A stretch of 45,710 bases of DNA from the NCBI GenBank assembly GCA_002503545.1, contig DARY01000004.1, positions 1 to 45,710 on the forward strand, written 5' to 3'. The position numbers and the translations under genes were made by a program. The notes under the pieces were generated by a model that was given only the letters and a program-made list of their open reading frames with translations, searched no databases and was not told the origin of the DNA. Below are positions 1 through 7,324 of the stretch, piece by piece (within the stretch, counting starts at the first letter, position 1; the number at the start of each line of letters is the position of its first letter). This stretch comes from Candidatus Methanomethylophilus sp. UBA78. GTDB taxonomy: Archaea; Thermoplasmatota; Thermoplasmata; Methanomassiliicoccales; Methanomethylophilaceae.

Positions 1-1446
1 TCCGATGTTGATACCGCAGTGGCAGACCCATACTCCGACGCGGGGCTCCTTGCCCTCCACGTCCTTCTCGGGCGGGTACACCTTGGGCTTGCAGGGCTCG
101 AACTCGGGGTCGTTGACGATGAACGCTCCGGCCTTTGCGGAGGCTCCGGAAGCCTCGGCGACGGAGGTCGGGATGTCCTTGGGGGCGGCGAAGGCACCGG
201 TGACGAAGACTCCGGGCCTGGTGGTCTCGAGGGGGTTGAAGACGGTGGTCTTGGCGAACCCGTACTCGTTCAGCTCGATGCCGAGGGTCTTGGCCAGCTC
301 GACGGCTCCCTCGGGAGGCTCGAGTCCGACGGACAGGACGACGATGTCGAAGGTCTTGGAGCAGGGGTCGTTGTTCTTGTCGGTAAAGTTGACGGTGAGC
401 TTGTGGGTCTCGGGGTCCTCCTCGATGTTGGAGACGCGGGCTCCCCTGTGCATGTGGATTCCGTACTCGTCCTCGGCCCTCTTGATGTAGGCCTCGAACT
501 CCTTACCGTAGGACCTGATGTCCATGAAGAATATGTCCTCGTCGACATCTCCGTGCTCCTTGGTGATCTGGGCCTGCTTGGTCGCGTACATGCAGCAGAC
601 GGAGGAGCAGTAGGTCTTCCAGCCCTTCTTCTGGGACCTGGAACCGCAGCACTGGATCCATGCGACGGACTTGGGTCCGACCTCGCCGGCGTGCTTCTGG
701 GGGACTCCGAACTTGTCCTTCACGATGGTGGAGGGTATCGGGATGTGTCCGTCGAACGGTCCGGCGGCTCCCTCGAGCCTCTCGTACTCGAGAGCGGTGA
801 CCACGTTGGGGAACTTTCCGTATCCGTACTCGGATCCGTTCTTGGGGTCCCATGCCTTGAATCCGGCGGCGACGACGATGGAGCCGACGTTCAGCTCGAC
901 GATCTCGTCCTTGTCGTCGTAGTGGATGGCCTGCTTTCCGCAGACCTTGGCGCACACTCCGCACTTGCCCTCGAGGAGCATCTTACACTTGGAGGCGTCG
1001 ATGAGCGCAACCCTGGGCACTGCCTGTGCGTGGGGGATGTAGATGGCCCTCCTGGTGGAAAGTCCGTACTCGAACTCGTTCGGGATTCCCCTGGTGGGAC
1101 ACTTGGCGACACAGTCACCGCAGGCGGTACAGGACTTGGGATCTACGTACCTTGCCTTCTTCAGGACCTTGACGGTGAAGTTTCCGGCCTCTCCCATGAC
1201 CTCCTTAACCTCATGATAGGTAAGGACGGTGATGTTCGGGTGCCCGGCACAGTCGGCCATCTTGGGCGACAGGATGCATGCCGAGCAATCGTTGGTCGGG
1301 AAAGTCTTGTCAAGCATGCACATCGTTCCGCCGATGGTGGGGAGTTTGTCCACCATGTAGACGTGGATGTTCCTGTCTGCAAGGTCCAGAGCAGCCTGGA
1401 TTCCGGCGATTCCTCCGCCGATCACTAGTGCAGATTTGGTTGTCAA
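1..1446 (-). CDS. hdrA: CoB-CoM heterodisulfide reductase subunit A (HdrA), C-terminus beyond window
   Basis: HdrA is the flavin-containing iron-sulfur subunit of heterodisulfide reductase, which recycles the CoM-S-S-CoB formed in the last step of methanogenesis and takes part in electron bifurcation. I translated this frame by hand: 482 codons are open to the window edge. The protein starts with an FAD-binding Rossmann motif (VIGGGIAGIQ, about residues 7-16). It then has a 4Fe-4S motif CTACGDCVAKCP (about 118-129), a second Cys cluster CKMLLEGKCGVCAKVC, and the HdrA-typical CCGSRSQ and CSSVCCMYATKQA segments. The start is TTG at 1446: GGAGG (1454-1458) lies 7 nt upstream, while the nearby ATG at 1451 runs into TGA after two codons, and the next in-frame ATG would remove the Rossmann glycines. 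The gene is truncated only by the window end. The identity is firm. The hdrBC partners are not in view. Confidence 0.93.
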   Translation of the reverse strand, partial: MTTKSALVIGGGIAGIQAALDLADRNIHVYMVDKLPTIGGTMCMLDKTFPTNDCSACILSPKMADCAGHPNITVLTYHEVKEVMGEAGNFTVKVLKKARYVDPKSCTACGDCVAKCPTRGIPNEFEYGLSTRRAIYIPHAQAVPRVALIDASKCKMLLEGKCGVCAKVCGKQAIHYDDKDEIVELNVGSIVVAAGFKAWDPKNGSEYGYGKFPNVVTALEYERLEGAAGPFDGHIPIPSTIVKDKFGVPQKHAGEVGPKSVAWIQCCGSRSQKKGWKTYCSSVCCMYATKQAQITKEHGDVDEDIFFMDIRSYGKEFEAYIKRAEDEYGIHMHRGARVSNIEEDPETHKLTVNFTDKNNDPCSKTFDIVVLSVGLEPPEGAVELAKTLGIELNEYGFAKTTVFNPLETTRPGVFVTGAFAAPKDIPTSVAEASGASAKAGAFIVNDPEFEPCKPKVYPPEKDVEGKEPRVGVWVCHCGINIG

Positions 1447-1511
1447 TTCATTACCTCCGTTCCCAATTGTTGGTTGGAATGAGGATAAGAATGCCAAGGA
1501 CTTATTAAAAC

Positions 1512-1540
1512 CCTTATCAAATAAGGTTTAAATATAACAA
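1512..1540 (-). promoter_or_regulatory. Probable hdrA promoter with a small inverted repeat
   Basis: On the minus strand an AT-rich TATA-like tract (TTATATTTAA, 1539-1530) lies about 90 nt before the TTG start. The inverted repeat CCTTAT-CAA-ATAAGG (1512-1526) falls between this tract and the expected transcription start near 1505, where a repressor-type operator could sit. The placement is inferred from sequence only. Confidence 0.45.
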
Positions 1541-1692
1541 TTCACTTTATCTTAGACCTTAAAAATTCAAATTAATTTTTAGCTGTACAATTTTTAGGTT
1601 AACCGAATATATCATGTGCCAGCATTGATGTGTTTTGCAAAAAACCAGTATTGCCTAAAACAGCAAATCAACTTTATTTTTGGTATGATTAG

Positions 1693-1720
1693 TGTATACG
1701 ATTTTATTAAATCGTATGCA
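1693..1720. other. AT-rich hairpin / palindromic site in the hdrA-pop5 intergenic region
   Basis: A perfect 9-bp inverted repeat, ATACGATTT (1696-1704) and AAATCGTAT (1709-1717), has a 4-nt spacer. It extends to 12 bp with one G-U pair. No T-run follows on either strand, so it does not look like an intrinsic terminator. The rest of 1447-2019 has no ORF with family-like sequence. Apart from this repeat and the promoters, I see nothing coding in it. Confidence 0.5.
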
Positions 1721-1987
1721 AATAAAAATATGCCTAAATTTTCCGGCGGGGATGGCGTACATCGAATTGTTTATCTATGATGGGATGGTCGGAAAAAATA
1801 CAACCTTGCATCTGGCACATGCATCTGATACCAAAACTGCCCATCCATTGGATGAAAGGGAACTCCTTCCGGCAGCGGACACGGGATTCCGATACGGGGG
1901 GTTTTTCCGCCTTCGAACATCCAGACGGTTGTCCACAACTACTGTTTTTGTCGGACGGATGGCGTTTCCGGCGGCCGGCGGAACGCC

Positions 1988-1998
1988 AAAAATTTAAT
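1988..1998 (+). promoter_or_regulatory. TATA-like promoter of pop5
   Basis: AAAAATTTAAT is centred about 27 nt before the ATG at 2020, which predicts a leaderless or nearly leaderless transcript. No Shine-Dalgarno site precedes that ATG, which agrees with this. Confidence 0.55.
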
Positions 1999-2019
1999 CC
2001 CCGTACGGCTTCGGCCGGG

Positions 2020-2391
2020 ATGATGACCGTCAAATCCAAACGGGGAAGGCGCAGGTACGTGGCATTCATCACGTCCCCGGAGATGACGAAACAGGAGATG
2101 GTCGACAGGATCCCGGGGGGCAGGACGTTCAACGTCATACAGTGCTCGGAAGGGATGGCGATCGTCCGCTGCGGACCGTCCGACGTCGGCAGATGCGAGG
2201 AGGCGGTCAGGGCATGCGACCCGCAGGCACATGCGGTCAGGACATCTGGCACTCTGCGTACGCTGCGCGACGAGTACCCCGTTCTGAAGAAAAATGCCCC
2301 TCCGAGACCTCCGCGCAGGGGGACTCCCCCCGCCAAACACCGAGTCCCCCGATACACATGCGCGGACTCCCGTGTCATTGTAATTATATAG
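2020..2391 (+). CDS. rnp2: RNase P protein component 2 (Pop5 family)
   Basis: Pop5 is a protein subunit of archaeal RNase P, which removes the 5' leader of tRNA precursors. The 123-residue product opens with the basic stretch KSKRGRRRYVAFITS and contains MAIVRCGPSDVGRCEEAVRA and the family-typical VRTSGTLRTLRDEY near residue 80. Its place directly before psmA matches many archaeal genomes. There, however, the RNase P subunit gene rnp3 (Rpp30) usually precedes it, and here it is absent. The open frame extends upstream, but the start at 2020 (or the adjacent ATG at 2023) fits the family N-terminus and the promoter. The last 35 or so residues, rich in Pro and Arg and then ending RVIVII, are not family-like and overlap the psmA promoter. 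The stop is TAG. Confidence 0.75.
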   Translation: MMTVKSKRGRRRYVAFITSPEMTKQEMVDRIPGGRTFNVIQCSEGMAIVRCGPSDVGRCEEAVRACDPQAHAVRTSGTLRTLRDEYPVLKKNAPPRPPRRGTPPAKHRVPRYTCADSRVIVII

Positions 2392-2420
2392 TGCCCGTGC
2401 ATTCCCTCGCCTTAAGAGGA
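2384..2420 (+). promoter_or_regulatory. psmA promoter and ribosome binding site
   Basis: TTATATA (2384-2390) overlaps the pop5 stop codon. AGAGGA (2415-2420) lies 7 nt before the psmA ATG. psmA can therefore be transcribed separately from pop5. Confidence 0.5.
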
Positions 2421-2427
2421 ATACGCA

Positions 2428-3183
2428 ATGCAACCAGGACAAATGGCATATGATCGGGGAATCACTGTTTTCTCCCCCGACGGAAGGCTGTTCCAGGTGG
2501 AGTACGCCCGCGAAGCCGTCAAGAAGGGAACGACGACAATCGGAATGAAATTCAAGGACGGTGTGCTCTTGGTCGTAGACAAGAGGGTGTCCAGCAGACT
2601 CGTGGAACCCGAATCCATCGAGAAGATCTACGACATTGACGATTACATCGGATGCGCCACCTCCGGTCTCGTCGCCGACGCGAGGATACTCGTCGACCAG
2701 GCGAGGAAGGAGGCGCAGATCCACAAGGTCAACTACGGCGAGAACATCGGCGTGGAGATGCTGACCAAGAAGGTCTGCGACTACGAGCAGAACTACACGC
2801 AGTACGGCGGAGCGAGGCCCTTCGGCACCGCACTCCTCGTTGCCGGGTCCGACGACCTCGGGACCCACCTCTTCGAGACCGACCCCTCGGGAGCCCTCGT
2901 CGCCTACAAGGCCTCCTGCATCGGGACCGGACGCCCCGTGGTCATGGAGATCTTCGAGAAGGACTTCAAGGACAACATGTCCTTCGACGCCGCCCTCAAG
3001 CTCGCGCTCGGAGCGCTTGCGGCCGCGATAGAGGAGAGCCTCAGCCCCGACTCCGTCGAGATCGGCGTGGTCAGGACCGACGAGAAGTTCAGAAGGCTCA
3101 CCAAGGAAGAGAAGGCCAAGGCCATCACCAAGTCCGAAGATAAGGAAAAGAAGCCCAAGGCCGCTCCCAAGACCGAGGAGTGA
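2428..3183 (+). CDS. psmA: Proteasome alpha subunit
   Basis: This 251-residue protein forms the outer heptameric rings of the archaeal 20S proteasome and gates access to the beta-subunit proteolytic chamber. The N-terminus MAYDRGITVFSPDGRLFQVE followed by YAREAVKKGTTTIG is the alpha-type signature, and Y8/D9/R10 belong to the gating YDR motif. The core fold continues to about residue 230 and ends in a charged KEKKPKAAPKTEE tail. The ATG at 2428 has a ribosome binding site at 2415-2420. The beta subunit is not in this window. The next gene follows after 6 nt, so psmA heads or joins the exosome operon, a conserved archaeal arrangement linking protein turnover with RNA processing. Confidence 0.97.
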   Translation: MQPGQMAYDRGITVFSPDGRLFQVEYAREAVKKGTTTIGMKFKDGVLLVVDKRVSSRLVEPESIEKIYDIDDYIGCATSGLVADARILVDQARKEAQIHKVNYGENIGVEMLTKKVCDYEQNYTQYGGARPFGTALLVAGSDDLGTHLFETDPSGALVAYKASCIGTGRPVVMEIFEKDFKDNMSFDAALKLALGALAAAIEESLSPDSVEIGVVRTDEKFRRLTKEEKAKAITKSEDKEKKPKAAPKTEE

Positions 3184-3189
3184 CGGCCC

Positions 3190-3888
3190 ATGGTAGACCT
3201 CGACGATGCGATCGTGGCCAGGCTAGAGAGCCACGGCGAGAGGTTCGAGATACTTCTGGATCCCGCTGCGATGGATCAGCTCAAGCAGGGCAAAGAGGTC
3301 GACCTGGGCAAATACCTCGCGGTGGAGGACGTCTTCAAGGATGCAAGGAAGGGCACCCGTCCGGCGGAATCCCTCATAAAGGAGGTCTTCGGCACGGAGG
3401 ACGTCGTCTCCATCGCGAAGCATATCATCGAGAAGGGGGAGGTGCAGATGACCGCCGAGCAGCGCAAGGAGCTGCTCGAGGCCAAGAGACGGCAGATCAT
3501 CACCTACATCGCCGCCAACGCCATCAACCCCCAGACGAAACTTCCCCACCCTCCCCTGAGGATCGAGATAGCCCTCGAGGAGGGCAAGTTCCACGTGGAC
3601 CCGTTCAGACCGTTCGACAGAGAGGTCGAGGAGGCCATGAAGGTCCTCCGCCCCCTGCTTCCCATAAGGTTCGAGAAGAGCAGGATCGCGATAAAGCTCA
3701 AAGGGGAGGATTACGGCCGCTGCATCGAGGAGATGAGCAGATACGGCCTGATTGACAGGGAGGAATGGACCGCCGACGGAACTTGGATCGGCACCATGGA
3801 GATCCCCGCGGGGCTCATAACCGAGCTCACCGACAAATTGAAGAACAGGACCCACGGCAGCGCGTCTGTCAAGCTCATGGGTGCCTGA
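3190..3888 (+). CDS. Ribosome maturation factor SBDS/Sdo1 homologue
   Basis: This is the 232-residue archaeal orthologue of SBDS (Shwachman-Bodian-Diamond syndrome protein), which helps release the anti-association factor aIF6 from new large ribosomal subunits. The N-terminal domain (LDDAIVARLESHGERFEILL, residues 3-22) leads into the helical domain (ESLIKEVFGTEDVVSIAKHI, then LLEAKRRQIITYIAANAINP) and the C-terminal ferredoxin-like domain. The length is normal for the archaeal family. The ATG lies 6 nt after the psmA stop. It sits between psmA and the exosome genes, as in many archaea. Confidence 0.95.
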   Translation: MVDLDDAIVARLESHGERFEILLDPAAMDQLKQGKEVDLGKYLAVEDVFKDARKGTRPAESLIKEVFGTEDVVSIAKHIIEKGEVQMTAEQRKELLEAKRRQIITYIAANAINPQTKLPHPPLRIEIALEEGKFHVDPFRPFDREVEEAMKVLRPLLPIRFEKSRIAIKLKGEDYGRCIEEMSRYGLIDREEWTADGTWIGTMEIPAGLITELTDKLKNRTHGSASVKLMGA

Positions 3889-3912
3889 GTTTACGTTTCA
3901 GAGTGTGATATT

Positions 3913-4632
3913 ATGGAAAAAAGAAACGCCAGAAGGACGCGCGAGATCGTGGTCCCCGGAGATGTGCTCGGCGACAGCGAGGAGTACAGGACCGGAGAGA
4001 ACGCATACGAGTCCGACGGCAAGATCCGCGCCCTCATGATGGGTCTCAAGACCTACACGGGCGACGCGGTGGGAGTCATCCCCATGGGCGGATGCTACAT
4101 GCCCGTGACGGGTGACACCGTTATCGGAATAATAACGGACGTAGGTCCTTCCAACTGGATGCTGGACATCAACGCCCCGTATCCCGCGCCCCTCCATGTG
4201 AGCGAGGTGCCGTGGAAGGTGGAGTTCGGGGACACCTCGAGGTTCCTGACCGTGGGGGACGTCGTCCTCCTGAAGGTGCTCATGGTCGACGAGGCGAAGA
4301 AGATATCCGTCACCATGAAGGACTCCGGTCTGAGGAAGATCGAGGGCGGGCAGCTGATCGAGATCGCGCATTCGAAGATCTCGAGGGTCATCGGCAAGAG
4401 CGGATCGATGATCCAGATGCTTAAGAACATGACCGACTGCCGCATATTCGTCGGTCAGAACGGAAGGATATGGATAGACGGCGACGACGAGAACGTGGAA
4501 GTCGCGGCGGAGGCCGTCAGGATAATCGAGGCGGAGGCCAGGTCCGCCAATCTCACGGACAGGGTCAGAGAGTACATAGAGAAGAAGCTCCCCCAGTCCG
4601 AGGGAGGAGACGACGAGGAGGAATCCGAATGA
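3913..4632 (+). CDS. rrp4: Exosome complex RNA-binding cap protein Rrp4
   Basis: Rrp4 forms the RNA-binding cap on the Rrp41-Rrp42 ring of the archaeal exosome, which degrades and tails RNA. The 239-residue protein has an N-terminal domain (REIVVPGDVLGD), an S1 domain (about 65-135, including LTVGDVVLLKVLMVDEAKKI) and a KH domain (about 148-190, with ISRVIGKSGSMIQMLKNM). It ends in an acidic tail (SEGGDDEEESE). The stop overlaps the rrp41 start (ATGA), so the two are probably translationally coupled. The 24-nt gap to SBDS is the widest in this part of the operon. Confidence 0.96.
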   Translation: MEKRNARRTREIVVPGDVLGDSEEYRTGENAYESDGKIRALMMGLKTYTGDAVGVIPMGGCYMPVTGDTVIGIITDVGPSNWMLDINAPYPAPLHVSEVPWKVEFGDTSRFLTVGDVVLLKVLMVDEAKKISVTMKDSGLRKIEGGQLIEIAHSKISRVIGKSGSMIQMLKNMTDCRIFVGQNGRIWIDGDDENVEVAAEAVRIIEAEARSANLTDRVREYIEKKLPQSEGGDDEEESE

Positions 4633-5378
4633 GCGGACACACAGACATGGTATTGGTTAACGACGAAGGCATCAGGATAGACGGCCGCAGGGTCGACGAG
4701 AAAAGACCCATCCGCATAGAGGCGGGAGTGCTGAAGAACGCGGACGGCTCCTGCTACCTGGAGATCGGGAAGAACAAGGTCCTCTGCGCGGTCTACGGAC
4801 CCAGGGAGTGCAGGCCCAGGCACCTGCAGGACCCGACCAAGGCCATCATCCAGTGCAAGTACAACATGCAGGCCTACTCCGTCAACGACAGGAAGAGGCC
4901 CGGGACGGACAGGAGGTCCGTGGAGATATCCAAGCTGATCGCCGAGGCCCTCAGCAGCGTGGTGCAGCTCGAGCTGTACCCCCGCGCCTCCATCGACGTG
5001 TACGTGGAGATCCTGCAGGCCAACGCGGGTACCAGGTGCGCCGGTCTCACCGCCGCCTCCGTGGCCCTCGCCGACGCGGGCATACCCATGAGGGACGTCG
5101 TGCCGGCCATCGCCTGCGGCAAAGCGGACGGCAACGTCCTCCTGGACCTCAACAAGGAGGAGGACAACTACGGTCAGGCCGACGTGCCCCTGGCCATCGT
5201 GCCCTCCACCGACGAGATCGTCCTCCTCCAGATGGACGGGAATATGACCAGGGAGGAGTTCGAGCACGGTCTCGACATGGCGTTCAAGGCCGCCCACGAG
5301 GTCAACGAGATCCAGAAGGACGCGCTGAGGAGGCGCTACACCGAGATCTCCAAGAAGGAGGGTGATTCCGATGAGTAA
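4629..5378 (+). CDS. rrp41: Exosome catalytic subunit Rrp41 (RNase PH fold)
   Basis: Rrp41 is the phosphorolytic 3'-to-5' exoribonuclease subunit of the archaeal exosome. It is active only in the hexameric ring with Rrp42. The 249-residue protein keeps the phosphate/RNA-binding pair DRRS (R95, R96) and the acidic stretch DLNKEEDNYGQAD (D173-D185), which carries the catalytic Asp in characterised members. The frame is open further upstream, but the ATG at 4629 overlaps the rrp4 stop and gives the standard N-terminus. Confidence 0.96.
   Translation: MSGHTDMVLVNDEGIRIDGRRVDEKRPIRIEAGVLKNADGSCYLEIGKNKVLCAVYGPRECRPRHLQDPTKAIIQCKYNMQAYSVNDRKRPGTDRRSVEISKLIAEALSSVVQLELYPRASIDVYVEILQANAGTRCAGLTAASVALADAGIPMRDVVPAIACGKADGNVLLDLNKEEDNYGQADVPLAIVPSTDEIVLLQMDGNMTREEFEHGLDMAFKAAHEVNEIQKDALRRRYTEISKKEGDSDE
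5355..5367 (+). promoter_or_regulatory. Extended Shine-Dalgarno site of rrp42
   Basis: AAGGAGGTGATTC lies inside the end of rrp41, 3 nt before the ATG at 5371 (7 nt counted from GGAGGTG). It matches nearly the whole complement of a 16S rRNA 3' end, an unusually long pairing. It decides the ATG at 5371 over the in-frame GTG at 5362. Confidence 0.7.
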
Positions 5379-6174
5379 CTACGTCATATCGCAGATAAAG
5401 AGGGACCACCTCATGAACCTCCTCGCCGAGGGCAGGAGGGAGGACGGAAGGCAGCTGGACGAGATCAGGAAGATCACCGTCGAGACCGGGATCATCGAAT
5501 CCGCGGAGGGTTCCGCAAGGATCCGCCTCGGCAACACCGACGTCATCGCGGGAGTGAAGGTCATCCCCGGCGCACCCTACATGGACGCCCCCGGGGACGG
5601 GGTCCTCACCACCGGTGCGGAACTCATACCGCTGGCACACGAGTCGTTCGAGCCCGGACCCCCGAGCGAGGAGGCCATCGAGCTGGCACGTGTGGTCGAC
5701 CGCGGCATCCGCGAGTCCGGCATGATCGACGTGAAGCAGCTGTGCATAAAGGAGGGCGAGGAGATCTGGATGGTCTTCATCGACATCTACGCCCTCGATT
5801 ACGATGGCAACCTGTTCGACGCATCGAACCTGGCGGCCGTCTGCGCCCTCAAGACCGCGATCGTCCCGTGGAAGCAGTACGGGAAGAGCAAGGTCGAGGG
5901 AGACAAGGTCACCGAAATGGACGATGTGCCGATGCCCGTCACCTGCCTGCCCATATCCGTGACCGAGTGCAAAATAGGCAATGATTTAATAGTAGACCCT
6001 AATTTCGACGAGGAAGCAATCTCCACGGCCCGCCTAACAATCACTACCGACAACAACGGGAACTTCAGGGCCATGCAGAAAGGCGGAAAGGGATCGATCA
6101 CCCGCGGTGACCTCTCGCTCTGCCTTGACAGAGCCGTCGAGATAGGCAAACAGATTAGAGAAATCATCGGGTGA
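5371..6174 (+). CDS. rrp42: Exosome subunit Rrp42 (non-catalytic RNase PH fold)
   Basis: Rrp42 is the structural partner of Rrp41 in the hexameric exosome ring. It helps bind RNA but lacks the catalytic residues. The 267-residue length is typical. It starts NYVISQIKRDHLMNLLAEGR and contains GNTDVIAGVKVIPGAPYMD and the C-terminal VDPNFDEEAISTARLTI segment of archaeal Rrp42. It overlaps rrp41 by 8 nt and has its own strong ribosome binding site, which should support the 1:1 stoichiometry of the ring. Confidence 0.96.
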   Translation: MSNYVISQIKRDHLMNLLAEGRREDGRQLDEIRKITVETGIIESAEGSARIRLGNTDVIAGVKVIPGAPYMDAPGDGVLTTGAELIPLAHESFEPGPPSEEAIELARVVDRGIRESGMIDVKQLCIKEGEEIWMVFIDIYALDYDGNLFDASNLAAVCALKTAIVPWKQYGKSKVEGDKVTEMDDVPMPVTCLPISVTECKIGNDLIVDPNFDEEAISTARLTITTDNNGNFRAMQKGGKGSITRGDLSLCLDRAVEIGKQIREIIG

Positions 6175-6180
6175 TTTGAA

Positions 6181-6477
6181 ATGTCGAAAAGAACAGCCAA
6201 AGCAGGAACCGCCGGAAGGTTCGGCGCAAGGTACGGAGTCGTCGTCCGCAACAGGGTAAAGTCCATCGAGGCCCACCAGAAAGCCAAGCACGAGTGCCCC
6301 GAGTGCCACCACATGGCCGTCAAGAGGGTGTCCTCCGGTATCTGGGAGTGCAGGCACTGCGGAAACAAGTTCGCGGCAGGCGCATACAGCCCCAAGACCA
6401 AGAAGACCACCGACGCCATCGTGGCAGCCAAGGCGGCCAGGAACGCCGAGATCGCAGACGTTCCCGCCGAACAGTGA
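6181..6477 (+). CDS. rpl37ae: Large-subunit ribosomal protein L37Ae (eL43)
   Basis: This is a 98-residue zinc-ribbon ribosomal protein. It begins SKRTAKAGTAGRFGARYG. Four zinc ligands are visible as C-x2-C (CPEC) and C-x2-C (CRHC), separated by 14 residues. The C-terminal third is Ala/Lys-rich. It sits 6 nt after rrp42, as in other archaeal exosome superoperons. Confidence 0.95.
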   Translation: MSKRTAKAGTAGRFGARYGVVVRNRVKSIEAHQKAKHECPECHHMAVKRVSSGIWECRHCGNKFAAGAYSPKTKKTTDAIVAAKAARNAEIADVPAEQ

Positions 6478-6495
6478 TCCGGACTGGTGGTCCGA

Positions 6496-6627
6496 ATGTA
6501 CAGATGCGCCAAATGCAACGAGCCCGTGAGGAACATGTCCCCCATCGGGCTGCAGTGCGACAAATGCGGATCCCGGATCTTCGTTAAGGAAAGACCTAAC
6601 GTCAAGAAGGTCCTGAAGTCCGACTGA
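6496..6627 (+). CDS. rpoP: RNA polymerase subunit P (Rpo12)
   Basis: This 43-residue subunit of archaeal RNA polymerase is equivalent to eukaryotic Rpb12. I translated it by hand. It starts MYRCAKCNEPV, has the second zinc pair CDKC, and ends FVKERPNVKKVLKSD. The family is always this short. It lies between rpl37ae and pcc1, with its stop 1 nt before the pcc1 start. Confidence 0.93.
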   Translation: MYRCAKCNEPVRNMSPIGLQCDKCGSRIFVKERPNVKKVLKSD

Positions 6628-6628
6628 T

Positions 6629-6868
6629 ATGCCAACGGCGGTACTCAGAATCGAATCCGGCAACGCCGGAACGGTCGTGTCGGCTATCGAGCCCGAAACC
6701 CGGCGCGACCTCCTGAGAACGCATACCGACGTAGGTCTCGAAGACGGAAGGGCCGTCATAAGGATAGAGGCGGACGACACGTCCGCCATGAGGGCGGCCC
6801 TGAACTCGTATCTCGAATGCATAATGATCACCGAGAAAATCGACAGGATTACGAAGGGTTCAAAATGA
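6629..6868 (+). CDS. pcc1: KEOPS complex subunit Pcc1
   Basis: Pcc1 is the small dimerising subunit of KEOPS, which makes the t6A modification at position 37 of ANN-decoding tRNAs. The 79-residue protein has the family pattern: beta strands at the N-terminus (AVLRIESGNAGTVVSAIEPE), then DGRAVIRIEADDTSAMRAAL and the helix NSYLECIMITEKI. The position between rpoP and prefoldin beta is a known archaeal arrangement. The stop overlaps the pfdB start (ATGA). The identification rests on a short sequence plus context. Confidence 0.83.
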   Translation: MPTAVLRIESGNAGTVVSAIEPETRRDLLRTHTDVGLEDGRAVIRIEADDTSAMRAALNSYLECIMITEKIDRITKGSK

Positions 6869-7251
6869 ACGGAATCAGCCCCCAGCTCCAGAATCAGATA
6901 ACGCAGTACCAGCAGGTGCAGCAGCAGCTCCAGAACGTCATGACCCAGAAGAGCCAGATGGAATCCCAGAGGAGGGAGCTCCAGAGGACCGTGGAGGAGC
7001 TCGCCAAAGCCGACGGAGACGTGTACAGGAACGTCGGGATGCTCCTGATCAAGGTATCCGACAAAGCCGCCCTGAAGGACGAGCTGGAGGAATCCCTCGA
7101 GACCCTGGGCATAAGGATCAAGAGCCTCGAAAGGCAGGAGAGGGACCTCAGCGAGAAGTACGAGGTCCTCGGAGAGGCCATCAACAGGGCCATGGGAAAC
7201 GCACCCGCACCCAGAGCCGCACCTGCCAAGGATGAGGACGAGGATTACTGA
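6865..7251 (+). CDS. pfdB: Prefoldin beta subunit
   Basis: This is one of the two coiled-coil subunits of the hexameric prefoldin chaperone, which hands unfolded proteins to the thermosome. The 128-residue product has the expected layout: helix 1 (QLQNQITQYQQVQQQLQNVM), a central beta hairpin near GDVYRNVGMLLIK, and a second long helix (ESLETLGIRIKSLERQERDL). It ends in an acidic tail. The open frame extends upstream, but the ATG at 6865, overlapping the pcc1 stop, gives the family N-terminus. It is the last gene of the operon. Confidence 0.95.
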   Translation: MNGISPQLQNQITQYQQVQQQLQNVMTQKSQMESQRRELQRTVEELAKADGDVYRNVGMLLIKVSDKAALKDELEESLETLGIRIKSLERQERDLSEKYEVLGEAINRAMGNAPAPRAAPAKDEDEDY

Positions 7252-7261
7252 AACATTTTAA

Positions 7262-7300
7262 CGAGAAGGATTCTATATATTCTCCTTCTCGATTATTTTT
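7262..7300 (+). terminator. Hairpin terminator of the exosome/proteasome operon
   Basis: A perfect 9-bp stem, CGAGAAGGA (7262-7270) and TCCTTCTCG (7283-7291), with a 12-nt loop is followed by ATTATTTTT. The T-rich end also forms part of the next promoter. Confidence 0.75.
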
Positions 7301-7303
7301 ATA
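7296..7303 (+). promoter_or_regulatory. TATA-like promoter of the ABC exporter operon
   Basis: TTTTTATA is centred about 25 nt before the ATG at 7325, which implies a leaderless message. Confidence 0.5.
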
Positions 7304-7324
7304 ACAATACGATATTAGGCCATC

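Noticed and set aside
19..1428. 469-codon plus-strand open frame
   Set aside because: It is antisense to hdrA. The minus-strand translation shows FAD and 4Fe-4S motifs, so the plus frame is a shadow.
1777..2019. N-terminal extension of pop5 to 1777
   Set aside because: The extra 81 codons are not family-like, and the promoter at 1988-1998 lies inside them.
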